From Stereum hirsutum FP-91666 SS1 (Eukaryota; Basidiomycota; Agaricomycetes; Russulales; Stereaceae), in assembly GCF_000264905.1 (NCBI RefSeq), contig NW_006763134.1, forward strand, positions 2,003,626-2,067,625: DNA of 64,000 nucleotides, given 5' to 3'. The translations under genes and the position numbers were made by a program. The notes beneath the pieces are model-generated. The model was given only the letters and a program-made list of their open reading frames with translations, was not told the origin of the DNA and ran no database searches. Numbering within the stretch: the stretch's first letter is position 1; each line of letters begins with the position of its first letter. Positions 11,735 to 23,960 of the stretch are shown here, piece by piece.

Positions 11735-14380
11735 CTACCTTTTCCGTTTCCTACTGTACGCAACGCTCTCCGATACCTCCAATTCTTCCTTCTCTTCCTC
11801 TTCCCCTTCTCCGTCGCCATCGCCGTCTTCCTCCTCATCTACATCCCCGTTCTCCTCATCTTTACGTGCATCATCTCCTTCTATGGGCGTGCTGGGGTAC
11901 GCATGGCTGTTTAATTCCGTCCACTCTGATCGGCAATTGAGAACATCGGGGATATAGAAGTTGTTCGTTGCCCGAGTCCGCATGCCCAAAGAGAAACCCG
12001 ATGCGTCCATGAGTTCGTCAAAGTCAGAGGATGTATGCGGGAACTGATCCAGCCTTGATTCTGGCGAGCCAACCCCTACTAGTGGGACATCACCGTCAAA
12101 GAGGTAGGAGGCGTCCAGTCCCATATTTGCAACCAGGCCAGGCCATACGAATCCAGCACCAAACAGGTTGCTTGGAGGCTCGAGCATTCCGGGAGCACTG
12201 AGGAATGGATCAACAATGCTCTTGTCGGAGAATGGGTCACTGGCGACAGCCATATCATCGCCGTAAATGGCTTGGATTGGAGGGAGGTCCTGTGTGGCAG
12301 AGCTCGAAGGTACGGTGAAGGAGTTGGCGAGGACGGAGGCAGGATCGTTTGGAGTGGCGATTACGGAGGCTGGATCGTTTGGAGTGGCGATTATGGGGCT
12401 GGCTGTGAGCTGAGTGGGATAGGAAGCGGTCGACGAGGGAGTGTCCGTAGTGCCTGACTCAGACAGACTCAAGTCAGAAGGCAAATTTGACACACCCAGG
12501 TCCGCAGGATCACCATGAACGGTTTGGAGCACAGAGCAGTTCCTCGTGACGGAACTTGACGGTTTAGTGAAGGTGGCGAGCATGGAGGTCGGTTTGGTCA
12601 TGGTGGCGACCGTGGGATTGGCTATGCACTGAGAAGATATGGGGTCGAATGCCGGGGGCGTGTTCAGTGTATGTGAGGAAGAAAGATCCGAGTTCAGTGA
12701 TGAACTGGATGCATCCGGCTTCTGTGACAGCGTCGACCGATCTCGTTGTGTGTGGCGCCATGTGGAAGTTGTCGATGGAGTGATATCTAGTTCGAGGAGT
12801 GGCGTGGACAGAGCCTTAATCATGTCTGATTGTGCTGTGCTAGGACCAGGCTCGCGTATATGTGAGTCAGTTTGGGTGGCCCAGGTCTGTTCAGGCTTGA
12901 GCTGCGAGGCCACACTGCTTTTAAGTGCGCGGCGATTGCAAATCTCAGGACCTAAGTAAGCACCGCAAGTCAGTGAGATGCTCGAGATGTAGTACAAGAG
13001 TGGTGAACTGACTGTAAAGTGGGCTTATTGTAGCCACAAACGATGTAGCAGCCGCTTTCCACCCCGCTTGATCAACTTCGTCCCATCGACGACCTACTCC
13101 ACCATGGCCGTTGTTATTTTGAAGTCTGATAAAATGTGTTTGTTGAGCGTAAGGGCGACGAAGACTGTAGCGAAAAATCCTCACGTCAAATATTGGATTT
13201 GACCATTTTTTGAGGGCCATGGGCCGGCAAGAGTGATGGTGGCGCACAGCCCCGCCTTCGCATAGATTTTGTCGAGTGTAAACTGTAACTCATTGCATAT
13301 GCCGTCGATTTCTCTGAAAGCACAGTGCTCAGTGCCAGCGACATGTAATCAACGATTCAATGATATGGGAGGATTAAGAGTACAATGCAAAATATGAGAC
13401 CATGATGAAAGCGTAACGAAAAGGGGGCCCAAATTCATGAGGATGGACAAGGGGAACGAAAAAGAACTCACTTCTGGTACTCCTCCGGAGTCCTTTCTAT
13501 TACCTCAAGTTCCTTTGCCCTTGCCCTTGCCTTCTCCTTTGCTCTCGTTTTCTCTCTCCTTGCCTTCCTGCGTAGGCCTTGGGCGATCTCCTTCTCCACC
13601 TCCTTCCTTTTCTCCTTCGCCGCAACAGCCGCAGCGTGTGCTTTGGTCACCTCCTCCTTGAATTCCGCAGGTTCGTTATCGAAGCACTCTGGGACAGCGG
13701 CATTCATGGCATGGAAATTTGAGGGTTTGGGCAGCTGAGGTGCACCACCGGAGGCCATGCTGTCATCGAAATCAGCCAGAGCTTGACTCCACTTGCGATT
13801 GTATGTATCCTTGATTCGTTCAAAGTGATGCTGCTTGTAGAAAGTAAGAAGTCCCCCGACCCAGTTACCCGAGGAAGATTCCTGTTCGACAGAAGTGGCA
13901 CCGTCTTGCGCGACAGATGTGGCGGCGTTTGTCATTTGTTGCCCTTCAGCGCCATAGGCCAAATTATTCCGCATCCATGCTCCAAGACGCTAACATTTGA
14001 CAGCACATATCGTTAGACCCGTCACCAAGAGTATGATCATGATGAGACTGGCGGATTGATTGTAGTAGGAAGGAACGCACATCTCGCATAGCCACCCAAT
14101 GCCTGGTATACTCCCCCGAGCCTCTTGGTCTAACAACGCCAGGTTTCAAAACATAAGACAGTTCAATATCATCCGGAGGCGCTTCGTTGTACGGTTGATT
14201 AGGTCCAAAATTCTGGAACCAGAGATTTGTAACACGATCGTAGAAAGTGCCACGTTCAGCCTTATTACCCTCGCTAGCCCAGAACTGATCTCGGTGAGCG
14301 AGAAGGAACTCTCTGGCTTTCCCATGAGCCCAACTCCCCCGGCCACGCTTTCTAGGTTCAACTTCAGAAGAGACTGACAT
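11735..14380 (-). CDS. Unknown lineage-specific protein with basic coiled coil and acidic tail
   Basis: The start is MSVSSEVEPRKRGRGSWAHG at 14380. Exon 1 carries SWAHGKAREFLLAHRDQFW, GTFYDRVTNLWFQNFG and RHWVAMRD. After an intron comes LGAWMRNNLAYGAEGQ and a long lysine/arginine-rich helix ending EVIERTPEEYQK (13468-13974). A short exon near 13.2-13.3 kb encodes EIDGICNELQFTLDKIYAKA and TLAGPWPSKNGQIQ, and another near 13.0-13.1 kb encodes RRWDEVDQAGWKAAATSF. The last exon (11735 to about 12955) is Ser/Thr/Pro-rich, contains a short duplication (ATPNDPASV twice) and ends in an acidic run and RKRKR. The architecture recalls expanded orphan families of Agaricomycetes; no enzyme motif is visible. 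Another 3' exon past the AGGTAGGT at the stop is possible. Confidence 0.55.
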
Positions 14381-14439
14381 GAGACAAAGGATTTGATAGA
14401 GTCAGCAAATCGAAGCCTGAGAGGGAGGAGAACCAGAGT

Positions 14440-14500
14440 GAAGACGGAGAACGCGAGTGGAGAACACGAGTGGAGAACGCAAGTGGAGAACACGAGGTGT
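14440..14500. repeat. Short tandem repeat (GAACRCGAGTGGA-type)
   Basis: Four to five near-identical 13-16 bp units built on TGGAGAACGCGAG lie directly upstream of the minus-strand gene that starts at 14380. Confidence 0.7.
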
Positions 14501-14835
14501 GACAGGGCGGACCAGGCAATACCATAACAAGATTTGATGTGAATATTTCCACGAATGCGGCCATCATCATTGCGCCCAGAAGAAGGCAACAAGGATCTGT
14601 GTCTCGATAGATGTCGGTAGCTTGGAAGGCCGGCAGATTCCGAGCCTCGCTTGAACCTTTCGTGGCCAACAATATGTTTTCCTCTTTATTCTCTTTGTCC
14701 CTCTTCTTACAGGCTACGGTTGTTTCCTCAAGCGCAAGGCAGATGAGGAGACAAGCGCCTTTGCATCCCGACTCAGGGCACCAAAACCTCGATGTCACCA
14801 CCTTCCATTGGACATGCGAAGCGCAGAGGTAAAGA

Positions 14836-14911
14836 CATTGCAATGTAACTGGGCAGGTCCGCCAGTTCGCATTGCAATGTAACCGGGCAGGTCCGTCAGT
14901 TCGCATTGCAA
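14836..14911. repeat. 34 bp tandem duplication
   Basis: A 34 bp unit beginning CATTGCAATGTAAC and ending CAGTTCG occupies 14836-14869 and 14870-14903, differing at two positions, followed by a partial third copy (CATTGCAAAACG). The rest of 14381-15149 shows no gene. Confidence 0.8.
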
Positions 14912-15149
14912 AACGCCCGTGCTATAAACAGCTGCATCAACTTGCTCGTTGAATGATGTTAGTCATGTACGTCACATCCATCATCTTCAGGACTACAATT
15001 TCCTATATCTAATATGTAAGATTCTATACGTCTTTTCCACCTTGAACAAACCACCACCTTCCGCTGCCTGCCCCGCAGAAGCACTCGTTCGCCAATCCTT
15101 TCAAAACTGCTTGCAGGTACTCCCTGTGGACCATTTCCCATCGTTTTCA

Positions 15150-15302
15150 ATGTCATCGAAACCCCTTGGAGACGCGACCACTGCTGAGATCATACTGATG
15201 GGGCTTCTAGTCGGCGTATACTGTATCATCCTTATCTATGCTGCTTATTATATGTTCTGCACCCGCACTGTACGCCAGCCCCCCGATGCAAACGAGACCT
15301 GA
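15150..15302 (+). CDS. Small single-pass membrane protein ORF
   Basis: A 50-residue frame from ATG 15150 to TGA 15300-15302. It has a polar N-terminus (MSSKPLGDATTAE) and one strong hydrophobic segment (ILMGLLVGVYCIILIYAAYY), then a short basic/polar tail. It resembles the first helix of the multi-pass membrane proteins common in mushroom fungi, so it may be the 5' remnant of a longer gene. The region 15303-16091 contains hydrophobic frames but no convincing continuation. Confidence 0.35.
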   Translation: MSSKPLGDATTAEIILMGLLVGVYCIILIYAAYYMFCTRTVRQPPDANET

Positions 15303-16091
15303 GAGGGTCCACCTATCCAGGTAGGATGTATTCCTAGATGAAATCTTTCTTTCTTTTTCTAACTTTAAATCATTCAGCACGTTCGCTTCGGTGCTCGCCA
15401 CATCTCAACAGTCAAGATTCTTTGTATTTGTCGTCGTGGCATGGTATGTTATTTCTGTGGCTCTAAGTAGCACTATCTTACTGCTGTCTTAGGTAGACTG
15501 TGAGGTCATCGAACGTATGTCCTTGCTCTCAAAGGCAGTCTACTCTTGCTGAACTACTTCTTCTAGAACGACATAGCACTTTGAGCAGACCGATAAGTTG
15601 ATTGACATCTGGCTAGACACCGAGGACTGTCTTTGTAGGATTGCCGACGGGCTGACACGGCGTGGCTTTGCTCTTTTTGATAATGTGTTTTACGTTCTCG
15701 GTTCATCTGTGTGTTGTTTTCTGCTTTCCTTTCCTCAAATTAATCGTACTGTGTGTCGCTCCTTAACACCCTTTATTGAGACAATATTTTTTCTGATAAC
15801 GAATGGGAAATATTAAAGACGGCGAATACGTGAAGTAGGCAGAGATTGTGTGTAAAAATAGGGATTGCTATATACTCAATATGGAAGCCAAGTAAACCTT
15901 TTCGAGGTTCCGGTGCCACCCGCAGCGGCGACAGATCGGTATACAAATTGTACAATTCTGTACAGCTACTCACGGTCTGTCCAGCATATATAAACTTGCC
16001 CCCTCCTTCTGGGATTCATGACCGTACCTGGACTCTAACCACCACCATCTTCCACTACTGCTTTTTTCCGCTACCTCAAACCGACTTCCAT

Positions 16092-17311
16092 ATGGCAGAG
16101 ACCTACACATCTACACCTCTTAGTCCCGTTGCTCCTCCTCCGTCTTTGGCTGCTTCGTTTGAACTTGACAACAACGAGAGCGATGTCGAAGTCGACGACG
16201 ACACCGTCGCACAATTTACCATGGTTCCGCCTCGCCTAATCACTACTCAGCGCGCCATTGATGAGGATGCGGCTTTTGATGAACGCTCGTCCTCTCCATC
16301 TCTGAAAAGCGATGGCGGCCAGATCAACACCCCTTCCACCTTCCTCCAAAATCGACCGCCGACGCCAATGCCCCTTAATAGGCCGATGCACATACTGCGT
16401 AGCTGGGTCATCGTTTTCAAAGGCCTTCACCAAGGGGTTTTTGACATCAAGTAGGCCATTTTCTTTATCACTATGCTATCTACCCTCCTGTATCACGTTC
16501 GTCAGTCTGATATTATACATATAGCTCAGCACCACCCTTCGTACACGGCAATATCGAAGGCGATGGCTACAAGTCTTTCACAACAAAGGCAGAGGCCGCC
16601 TCCGCTTGGTACGACCACCTTCGAGAGCACGGCATGGGTAACCTCACCACAGTCTCTGCATCATCCCCATTCCCCGTTCCCACTTATACCTCTCGTCCAT
16701 CCTCCTCCGAGCATCCACTATCGTTTCATAACCCTCGCCCTCTCACTCCACCTGCATCCCAGAACACCACTGACGAGGAAGGGAACACGCTCTACTCCAG
16801 AATCACTGCTACCGTTGGCAGCGAGTTGGACTCCGTCTCGACTGGCAACCCCAACGACATGGCCGATAACCAAGATCCTGGTTCTGATGCTGCTTGGCCA
16901 GATGCAGCCAGCGAAGGTCCTGAGTTTGCTTCACAACCTCCTAGCGTACACGGTGATTCCAGAGATGGATCCCACCCGCTTCCAGGTGCTGGCAGAGATG
17001 GGACGGGTGGATTTGGTGCCCGTGGACCTGGAGCTGGTGGATCTGGGACGGCGCCTTTCACTGGACACGGGTTTTCAGGCCCAAATTATCCTAACACCAG
17101 CCCTCCCTTTTCCATCTCGGTGTCAGGAATCGTTCCGCCAGCTTATCCACATATATTCTTCGTAAGTTTTTTCCATCTTCACCTTGTTCCGTGCTTCTCT
17201 CAGACGTTGCCAAAGAACTTTGCAGCAGGCACGCATCACCCTCAAGCCCCGCATATGTATGCTCCGCCCCCTGCCAACTTTCACTTCAATCATGGATGGA
17301 ACGGGATGTAA
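16092..17311 (+). CDS. Protein with RNase H1 N-terminal/viroplasmin-like domain
   Basis: Exon 1 (16092-16450) encodes MAETYTSTPLSPVAPPP, an acidic stretch and the start of a small domain, RSWVIVFKGLHQGVFDI. A consensus intron (GTAGGC to ATATAG) joins exon 2 (from 16525), which restores frame and completes the domain: APPFVHGNIEGDGYKSFTTK followed by AEAASAWYDHL. This pattern of aromatic/glycine strand, G-V-F/Y, then F.t..EA..w is that of the RNase H1 N-terminal (Cauli_VI/viroplasmin) fold, which binds RNA/DNA hybrids in true RNases H1. It is frequent as a stand-alone domain in Agaricomycetes. The remainder is Gly/Pro/Ser-rich and disordered, with no RNase H catalytic domain. A 42 bp optional intron (17162-17203) is in frame, so both isoforms would read through. 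Confidence 0.65.
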
Positions 17312-18900
17312 GGTCACTTCGGCGGCCCGGGCATTCTGAATAGGAGGAGGGATTATGACAGGTTGGCTTTGACGACTTCGACGTACACTATCTCAACTAA
17401 CCTAGACATCGCTTCGAGCCAGTGTATCTTGTCAACTTCATATCCCGAGTGCTGTTGTGGTTCTGTCGTCCTCACTTCTTGATATTTTGTTATTGTCGAG
17501 CCTATTCTTCTTGGCTTCTATGTCTATCTTTTCTTGTTAACAGTGCATCCGTCACATATTCTTGGACATGTCTCATTTGTCATCATCTCGAGTTATTTAG
17601 TATCTTGTTCTTGGCGCCTTCTGACTGCTCTTCGCTGTTCATTTCCAGCTCAGTATCCTTTTGGTGCAAGTTTATTCCAGTATACCCTCTACCTCCCAAT
17701 TTTAAACGTGTTCCCTTTCTCTATTGCCGTGTCACTCATACATTTTTTGGTCATCGCCCACTATTCTCTCATTCTTCTATACAAGCGCTTTCACTGATAC
17801 CTCTACCTATTGTCCTCTGTGTCATTTCTATAAATTGTGCCATTCTCGTCACTCCAGTCCCTATTCAGCCCGGTGCAAAGACAAGGATGTAAACCCTTGC
17901 ATGTAAGTACTTGATATACAGAGGCAGAGCAGAGAATTACTCGGGGCTGACGCGAAAGCGCTGAAGTCGAGTGGTGCCACCCACGGTGGTAAATACCGCT
18001 GTGCCACATAACATAAGCTGATTGGGTGCAGCCAATCAGAACTTAGCTTATCGAAGAGTTCGCCACAGCCTCGTTACTTCAACTCTCATCGGTCTCATCT
18101 TCGTTCTAGTCGACAATGGCTCTTCTCCAGGTCTGAAGTCAAGCCTTTCTTATATATCTACTGGCAGCGAGTTTATCCTGGAGCTTAGACTGCAGGCTGC
18201 ACACTGGTTTCTTGCTCTTTCCTCTAACCAATCACATACATGGCACACGAGGTCAAGCCGCTCAACCCTAGTCTCCCTCGAACACAATTGACCTTCATGT
18301 CAGAAGGTGTGTCCCTCTACCCAATATCCGTGTGCCTTGTCTGGTGTCGCCCTGATTTGCGCATGACACCAGCGGCGAGGGTTGTTTTTTTCGAACTGTG
18401 TTTGAACAGAATGCTGACATTGTTGACCTTCTTAGATCATTCTTTGTCTTGCCGAGGCCTACCACCAAGATCACAGTACCGCAAAGACCCCGTCAACACC
18501 CAGCTCTGAGCCTTCTACATCGGTCCCCGACCGTTCGCCATACAACCGTGCTGCCACTACAATGCTACGACCGCTGCGCCAACATCACCGCACGCGTCCT
18601 CGCCCTGCAGGTATGTCACGTATATCATCATCTCTATCCTTTCCTATATGAGGTGTCCATGTTAGCTTGGCATCCGCTAATATTTACTACTCTTATTCTC
18701 CAGTCCAAGTCCGTATATACTGTGCCTGACAGCCTCTATGCCAGACTGTGGCAAGCTTTCCCACAATCTATACAAGCTACGCTCTTCGCCTGCCCGCCTT
18801 CGACTTCTCTCATTTCGTCCACCTTTCCACGCACACCTTCATATTCCCGCGTGCAGCAATCTGTACGATCTAGTGGAGATCGTCGACTCCGCCAAATTCT
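17312..18900. other. Region without a supportable gene; possible relics
   Basis: Pyrimidine-rich open frames on the plus strand (17.4-17.9 kb) look compositional. Around 18.24-18.6 kb a frame starting MAHEVKPLNPSLPRTQLTFM and a later stretch NADIVDLLRSFFVLPRPTTK could be exons of a decayed gene. Around 18.73-18.95 kb frames such as LVEIVDSAKFSSS look coding-like but shift frame repeatedly. No family was recognised. Confidence 0.35.
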
Positions 18901-18959
18901 CATCGTCACCTCTTGTTTCCACTAATGTGGTCGTCCACCACCTCCAAAACTATCAAGTA

Positions 18960-19164
18960 TCCGCAACACACCACGTGCCACAGCAGAATACTCGCCGTCC
19001 TCTGCGTCCTCTTCATGCTCCTTCCCCTCTGACGTGTCCTCCAATGCCACAATCTCTGACCCTGCCTCTTTTGATGCCCCGAAGCGGTTCTCCATCTTCG
19101 AGCGCAGACACCACTGTCGCAAGTGTGATGGCATCTTCTGTGCCGCCTGCTGTATTTCCCGCTG
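18960..19164 (+). pseudogene. FYVE zinc-finger gene fragment
   Basis: One frame reads a Ser-rich linker, then SFDAPKRFSIFERRHHCRKCDGIFC split across its core, followed by AACC. R(R/K)HHCRxCxxIFC is the diagnostic core of FYVE fingers, which bind phosphatidylinositol 3-phosphate on endosomes and vacuoles. Only the first half of the finger is present. The later cysteine pairs are missing because the sequence changes within about 20 bp into a P-type ATPase frame (ISLELR). It is therefore a fragment abutting another fragment. Confidence 0.75.
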
Positions 19165-19169
19165 GACTC

Positions 19170-22100
19170 GAACGGCCTGAATGAACAAATCTCGCTCGAG
19201 CTTCGCGTGCTCTTGGGCGCGTCGATATCGGTTAATTCGATGGCGTTTAAGGACGAGGGTCCGGGGTCGGGCAAGATGGTGTTCATTGGCAGTAAGACGG
19301 AGACGGCGTTATTGAAGTTTACGAAGGAGAGGGGATGGAGGTCGTATCGCAAGGTTCGGGATAATGCGGAACGGGACGACGGTGTCGCTCAGGTTGTGCC
19401 GTTCTCAAGTGCACGGAAGGCCATGGGTGTGGTCGTTCAGCTGAAGGCAGGCGAGAAGAAGAAGTGGAGGATTCACTTGAAGGGCGCCAGCAAGATTTTG
19501 ACGGTGAGGTGCAGGAGGCACGTTGTCGTGGCTAAGAAGGGCGGGAAGAAGGTGACTGGGGAGAAGGACATGGTGGACGGGGAGGGTCAGATAGAGACAG
19601 CTGAGATAGGGGAGCTCGAAGCGGATAATATTTCTCGGACAATCACGTTCTGAGCTAGTCAGTCGTTGCGGACTATAGTGCTCTGTTACAGCAACTTTGA
19701 GCAGTGGCCGCCGAATGGTGCCGACATCGATGAACGGTATGAGGTGTGTTTCTTTCTTTCTTCTCGTTTTCCCTTGCTAATAACTTGTCATCAGGTTGAA
19801 TACGAGCATCTGGCAAATGGTCTAACTCTCATAGGTATCACAGGAATCAAGGATTCTTTCCAAGACGGTATCCGAGAAGCTGTGGCGAACCGTCAGAAGG
19901 CCGGAGTCCAGGTCAAGATGTGTACCGGCGACAACGTCTTCACCACTCGTCCTCTTGGTACTCCGAGAAGACGACGCGGGTTTCTGATCCTCAGGTCGAG
20001 TCGCGCACCATGACCCTCAACCCTCTCACGATCACCATTTTCCTCCGCTTCCTCCGTAACAAGTATGTGGCTTTTAAATGCGACTTAATCACGTTTATTT
20101 ATGTTCTGCCCATAGTGCCACCAGCATGCGCCCGAACGACGTCGACTACTGTCTCGAGATCCGAAACGCCTGTCTCCAAATCCACCCCCGTCTCATGAAC
20201 CTCGCTCCCGGCACCGACGCCGAACCGGGCTTCACTGTCATCAACTACTCCCCCGAGATCGAGGCCGAAGTGGACGGGATCTTCAAGCAGATGTACGACG
20301 AGCAGATCACGATCGACGAGGTGATCGCGATGCTCGAGCGGAACAAGTCGTCGACGAACCCGCGCGAGAACGAGATTCTTAGCTGCATGCTCCTCTTCCT
20401 CTTCGACGAATACAAGTTCTTCCAGACGTGGTACCCCGCCCGGGAGCTCGCGATGACGGGATACCTGTTCGGGTCGATCATTCAGTTCCAGCTCGTCGAC
20501 TATATTCCGCTCGGCATCGCGATCCGATACGTGATCGACGCGCTGAACTGTCCGCCGGAGACGAACCTGTTCAAGTTTGGGATTCAGGCACTGTCGAGGT
20601 TCGAGTCGAGGTTGTCGGAGTGGCAGCCGCTATGTCAGGCGTTGTTGAATATCCCACATCTGTTGGAGGCGCGACCGGACCTCGGGGCGACGATTCAGCG
20701 CGCGTTGGCCGCTGCGGTTCATGGGTCGAGTACGCCCGGGGGACTGAGTCTTGGACCTGCTGAACCACCCGTTGTGTTCAATGTGATTCGTCCGGACCAG
20801 TTCGAGGAGGAGGTGGAGGAGCCGCCGGAAGAGGTGTCGGACAAGATTTTATTCATCGTCAATAACCTCGCGCCGATGAATTTCGAGGCGAAGTTGGAGG
20901 ATATGAAGGGGAGTTTCAAGGATGAGTACGCAAGGTGGTTCGCGAATTACCTCGTCGACCAGCGCGTGAGCACGGAGCCGAACAACCACACCCTTTATCT
21001 GAGGTTTTTGGACGCGCTCGACCGGAAAGTCCTCTCGAAGTTCGTGTTGCAAGAAACGATCGTCAAGTCCGCCTCCATGCTCAACTCTGAAAAGACGATG
21101 CAATCGTCCTCGGAGCGTTCAATCATCAAGAACGTTGGCTCCTGGCTCGGTACGCTCACCCTCGCGCGCGACAAACCGATCAAGCACAAGAACCTGTCCT
21201 TCAAAGACCTGCTCATCGAAGGCTACGAATCCGGGCGTCTGCTCGTCACGATCCCCTTCATCTGCAAGACGCTCGAGCCCGCAGCAAAGTCGACGGTGTT
21301 CAGGCCGCCGACCCGTGGCTGATGGCGGTCATGGCGCTCCTCGCCGAGCTCTACCATGTCGCGGAACTGAAGCTGAACCAGAAGTTCGAGATCGAGGTGC
21401 TTTGCACGAGTTTGTCTGTTGCGCTGGACAGTATCGAGCCGACGTCGATATTGAGGCATCGGCCGATCGGCGGGATGGAGACGATGGCGGGCCCGGGGTT
21501 GCCGGATTATGTGGGCGATATCGAGGCGTTGCCAATTGGGGGAGTGGGGGGAGGAGGAGGGTACGATCCGAACGCGCAGATGCATGTGGGAGACGCGCAG
21601 TTGTTGTCCCTCAGTGGTGCTGGCTCTGGCGTCGGCGGTGGAGCTGGGGTTGGGGTTGGTGGCGTAGGTGGTGGCGTAGGAGGGGGTGGGAATGTGACGA
21701 ACGAGACGGCGGCGGCGAGGGCGGTGGGAGCGCAGATTGAGGTGTTGTTGGGCGAGTTGGTGGGCCGGGTGACGATTAGTGGGCAGCTGGCGCCGTTGCC
21801 GAGTAATCCGGCGTTTAAAAGGGCGGTGCAGTTGGCGGTGGATCGGTCTGTGAGGGAGGTGTGTTTGTTCTTCTTTTCTCTTTTCCCTGAGGAGATGTAG
21901 AGCTCATCTGGGTGGGACCTGTAGATCATACTTCCCGTCGTGGAGCGCTCGGTCACTATCGCGGGGATATCGACTCGGGAGCTTGTCGCGAAGGATTTCG
22001 CGACGGAGCCAAACGAGGAGACACTCCGTGGCGCGGCACACAGTATGGCGCAGAAGCTGGCGGGGAGTCTCGCGCTGGTGACGTGCAAGGAGCCGTTGAG

Positions 22101-23960
22101 GAGTAACCTTTCGAACCATCTGCGGCAGTTCTTGAATGATCATGGATTTAGCAACGTGCGTCCATTCTTCTTTGTGGTTCTTACTAGTGAGAGACTGATT
22201 GAATCACCTAATTCCTTTGTGTGCTACAGCAAATGGTCCCGGACGCAGTTATCATGCTCCTCGTGCAGGATAATATCGACTTGGCGAGCGGGACGATCGA
22301 GAAGGCGGATATGGACCGTGCGGTCGCGGAGGTGGACGAAGGCTTTGCGGGGGCTTATGATGCGCGGAGGCGACATCGACAGGTATGTTTCTTGTCCTCT
22401 CTTGTTTTACTCGCTCGTTCGAGTCCTGATCATCGTTCTCTTGTCAGACGGCGAGGGGTCAACCGTTCTGGGACTCGAATGCACTGCCGTCGGCTTTCTC
22501 TGCTAGTCTGCCGGACCCGCTTAGGATCAAGGTGAATGGTGTGCAGCCGAATCAGATTGGGGTGTATGAGGACTTCGGTATGTTTTTTGGTGTTTTTGGT
22601 CGGTCATCATAGTATATGTGTGGCTGAACTGATATATTCTAGCAGAGCTTGAGCCTTAGAGGCGTTGGACTAGCTGCCCTTCATTTCCGGAACCTCGATC
22701 CTCATGTCATGAAAGCTGTCGTTCCCCGTCTTCATGTCCTCGCTCGCTTGTCACCGAAGGACAAACAGATATTGGTGGAGACTCAAGGAACTCGACGAGG
22801 CTGTTGGCGTTACTGGCGATGGTACAAATGATGGACCTACGCTCAAGACGGCCAACGTCGGATTCTCCATGGGTATCGCGGGTACAGAACTCGCAAAGGA
22901 GGCCTCGGACATCATTCTCATGGACGACAACTTCTCCTCGATCGTCAAGGCCATCATGTGGGGTCATTGCATTAACGACGCTGTCCGGAAGTTCCTCCAG
23001 TTCCAGCTCTCCACCAACATTACCGCCGTCATTATTACCTTCGTCACCGCCGTCGCAAGTCAGAGCGAGAGCTCGGTGCTCAGCGCTGTACAACTACTCT
23101 GGATCAACATCATCATGGACACCTTCGCTGCTCTGGCCTTAGCCACGGATCCGGCTTCGAAGGCGTTATTGGATCACAAACCGGATGTCAAGACGGCGCC
23201 ACTATTCTCGGTCGACATGCTCAAACAGATCCTAGGCCAATCGATATATTAGATCATTATCATCCTCATCTTCCACTTCTTGGGACTCAAGATCTTGGGC
23301 TTCCCGGAGGGTAACGATTCGGACGACGCGACGGTGCAGACGCTGGTTTTCAATATCTTCGTGTTCGCCCAGATTACGAACTCGTTGAATTGCCGCAGGC
23401 TGGATAATAAGTTGAATATATTCGAAGGCGTGACCAGGAACTGGTATTTCATTTCGATTACGGCGATTGGTTTGTCTTTTCTTGTTTTCTCGTCCTCCGA
23501 TGCATACCTGAGCTAACTATCTTTCGCGTACAATAGAAATCGCCATCCAAGTGCTTATCGTTTTCGTTGGAGGAGCTGCCTTTTCCGTTCACCGCATTGG
23601 TGGTCACAAGTGAGGAATCTCCCTCGCTCTCGGCCTTGTCTCTATTCCCCTTGGTGCCGCTATCCGGTACATCCCCAACGGCCCCTGCGAAGCCTTCTTC
23701 AAGAAGGTTCATCTCATGCCGAACCCAGATATCCTCCCTACCATACGTGCAGACGCGGAAACCGGCCTCGGATTTGCCATCAATCGTGTTCACAACAATT
23801 TGGGCACGTTCAGCCCGGTCAGAGGCAGCAGGATGAGGGGATCTTCATTTGTGGGGAAGAGCAGGGCTGGAAAGGTCGACAAGACCGGCGCCAAGAAGAA
23901 CCTCTCCTCGCTTTCGCACTACCTCGAGAGGCAGATCTATCATCATTCTCGCCCCTCCCG
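19170..23960 (+). pseudogene. PMC1-type vacuolar Ca2+-ATPase fragment, interrupted by a NOT1 fragment
   Basis: Part A (19170 to about 19960) encodes the nucleotide-binding domain of a P2B Ca2+-ATPase: GLNEQISLELR, VFIGSKTETALLKF, QVVPFSSARKAMGVVV, HLKGASKIL, then LTLIGITGIKDSF and KMCTGDNV. Part B (from about 22680) resumes with [15 protein letters not shown] and continues through [34 protein letters not shown], and the C-terminal membrane helices. Only about 30 residues of the family are missing between A and B, yet about 2.7 kb of NOT1-like sequence lies there. The N-terminal membrane region and the DKTGT phosphorylation site are absent. Further damage: a frameshift near 22783, TAG at 23250-23252 and TGA at 23611-23613. 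Introns are retained. It is non-functional as an ion pump. Confidence 0.85.
19962..22577 (+). pseudogene. NOT1 (CCR4-NOT scaffold) gene fragment inserted in the ATPase copy
   Basis: From VSDPQVESRTMTLNPLT through SMRPNDVDYCLEIRNACLQI, FFQTWYPARELAMTGYLFG and LLIEGYESGRLLVTIPF, this matches the MIF4G-like CAF1-binding region of CNOT1/NOT1. WLMAVMALLAELYHVAELK follows, and then the DUF3819/CNOT9-binding region: IILPVVERSVTIAGISTREL, HSMAQKLAGSLALVTCKEPL and ending PDPLRIKVNGVQPNQIGVYEDF. NOT1 organises mRNA deadenylation. Both the N-terminal and C-terminal thirds are missing. A one-base frameshift lies near 21310 (FRPPTRG-stop against the following PWLMAV frame). Introns at about 20.06-20.12, 21.86-21.92, 22.16-22.23 and 22.38-22.45 kb are retained, so it is a genomic, not cDNA, copy. 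A Gly-rich expansion sits near 21.54-21.70 kb. Confidence 0.85.

Noticed and set aside
17422..17892. Cys/Ser/Leu-rich plus-strand frame resembling a membrane protein
   Set aside because: Pyrimidine-rich strand composition explains the hydrophobic bias; no conserved motif or splice pattern.
21322..21740. Gly- and Arg-rich frames overlapping the NOT1 piece
   Set aside because: Alternative frames of a GC-rich Gly expansion; only the NOT1 frame carries family motifs.
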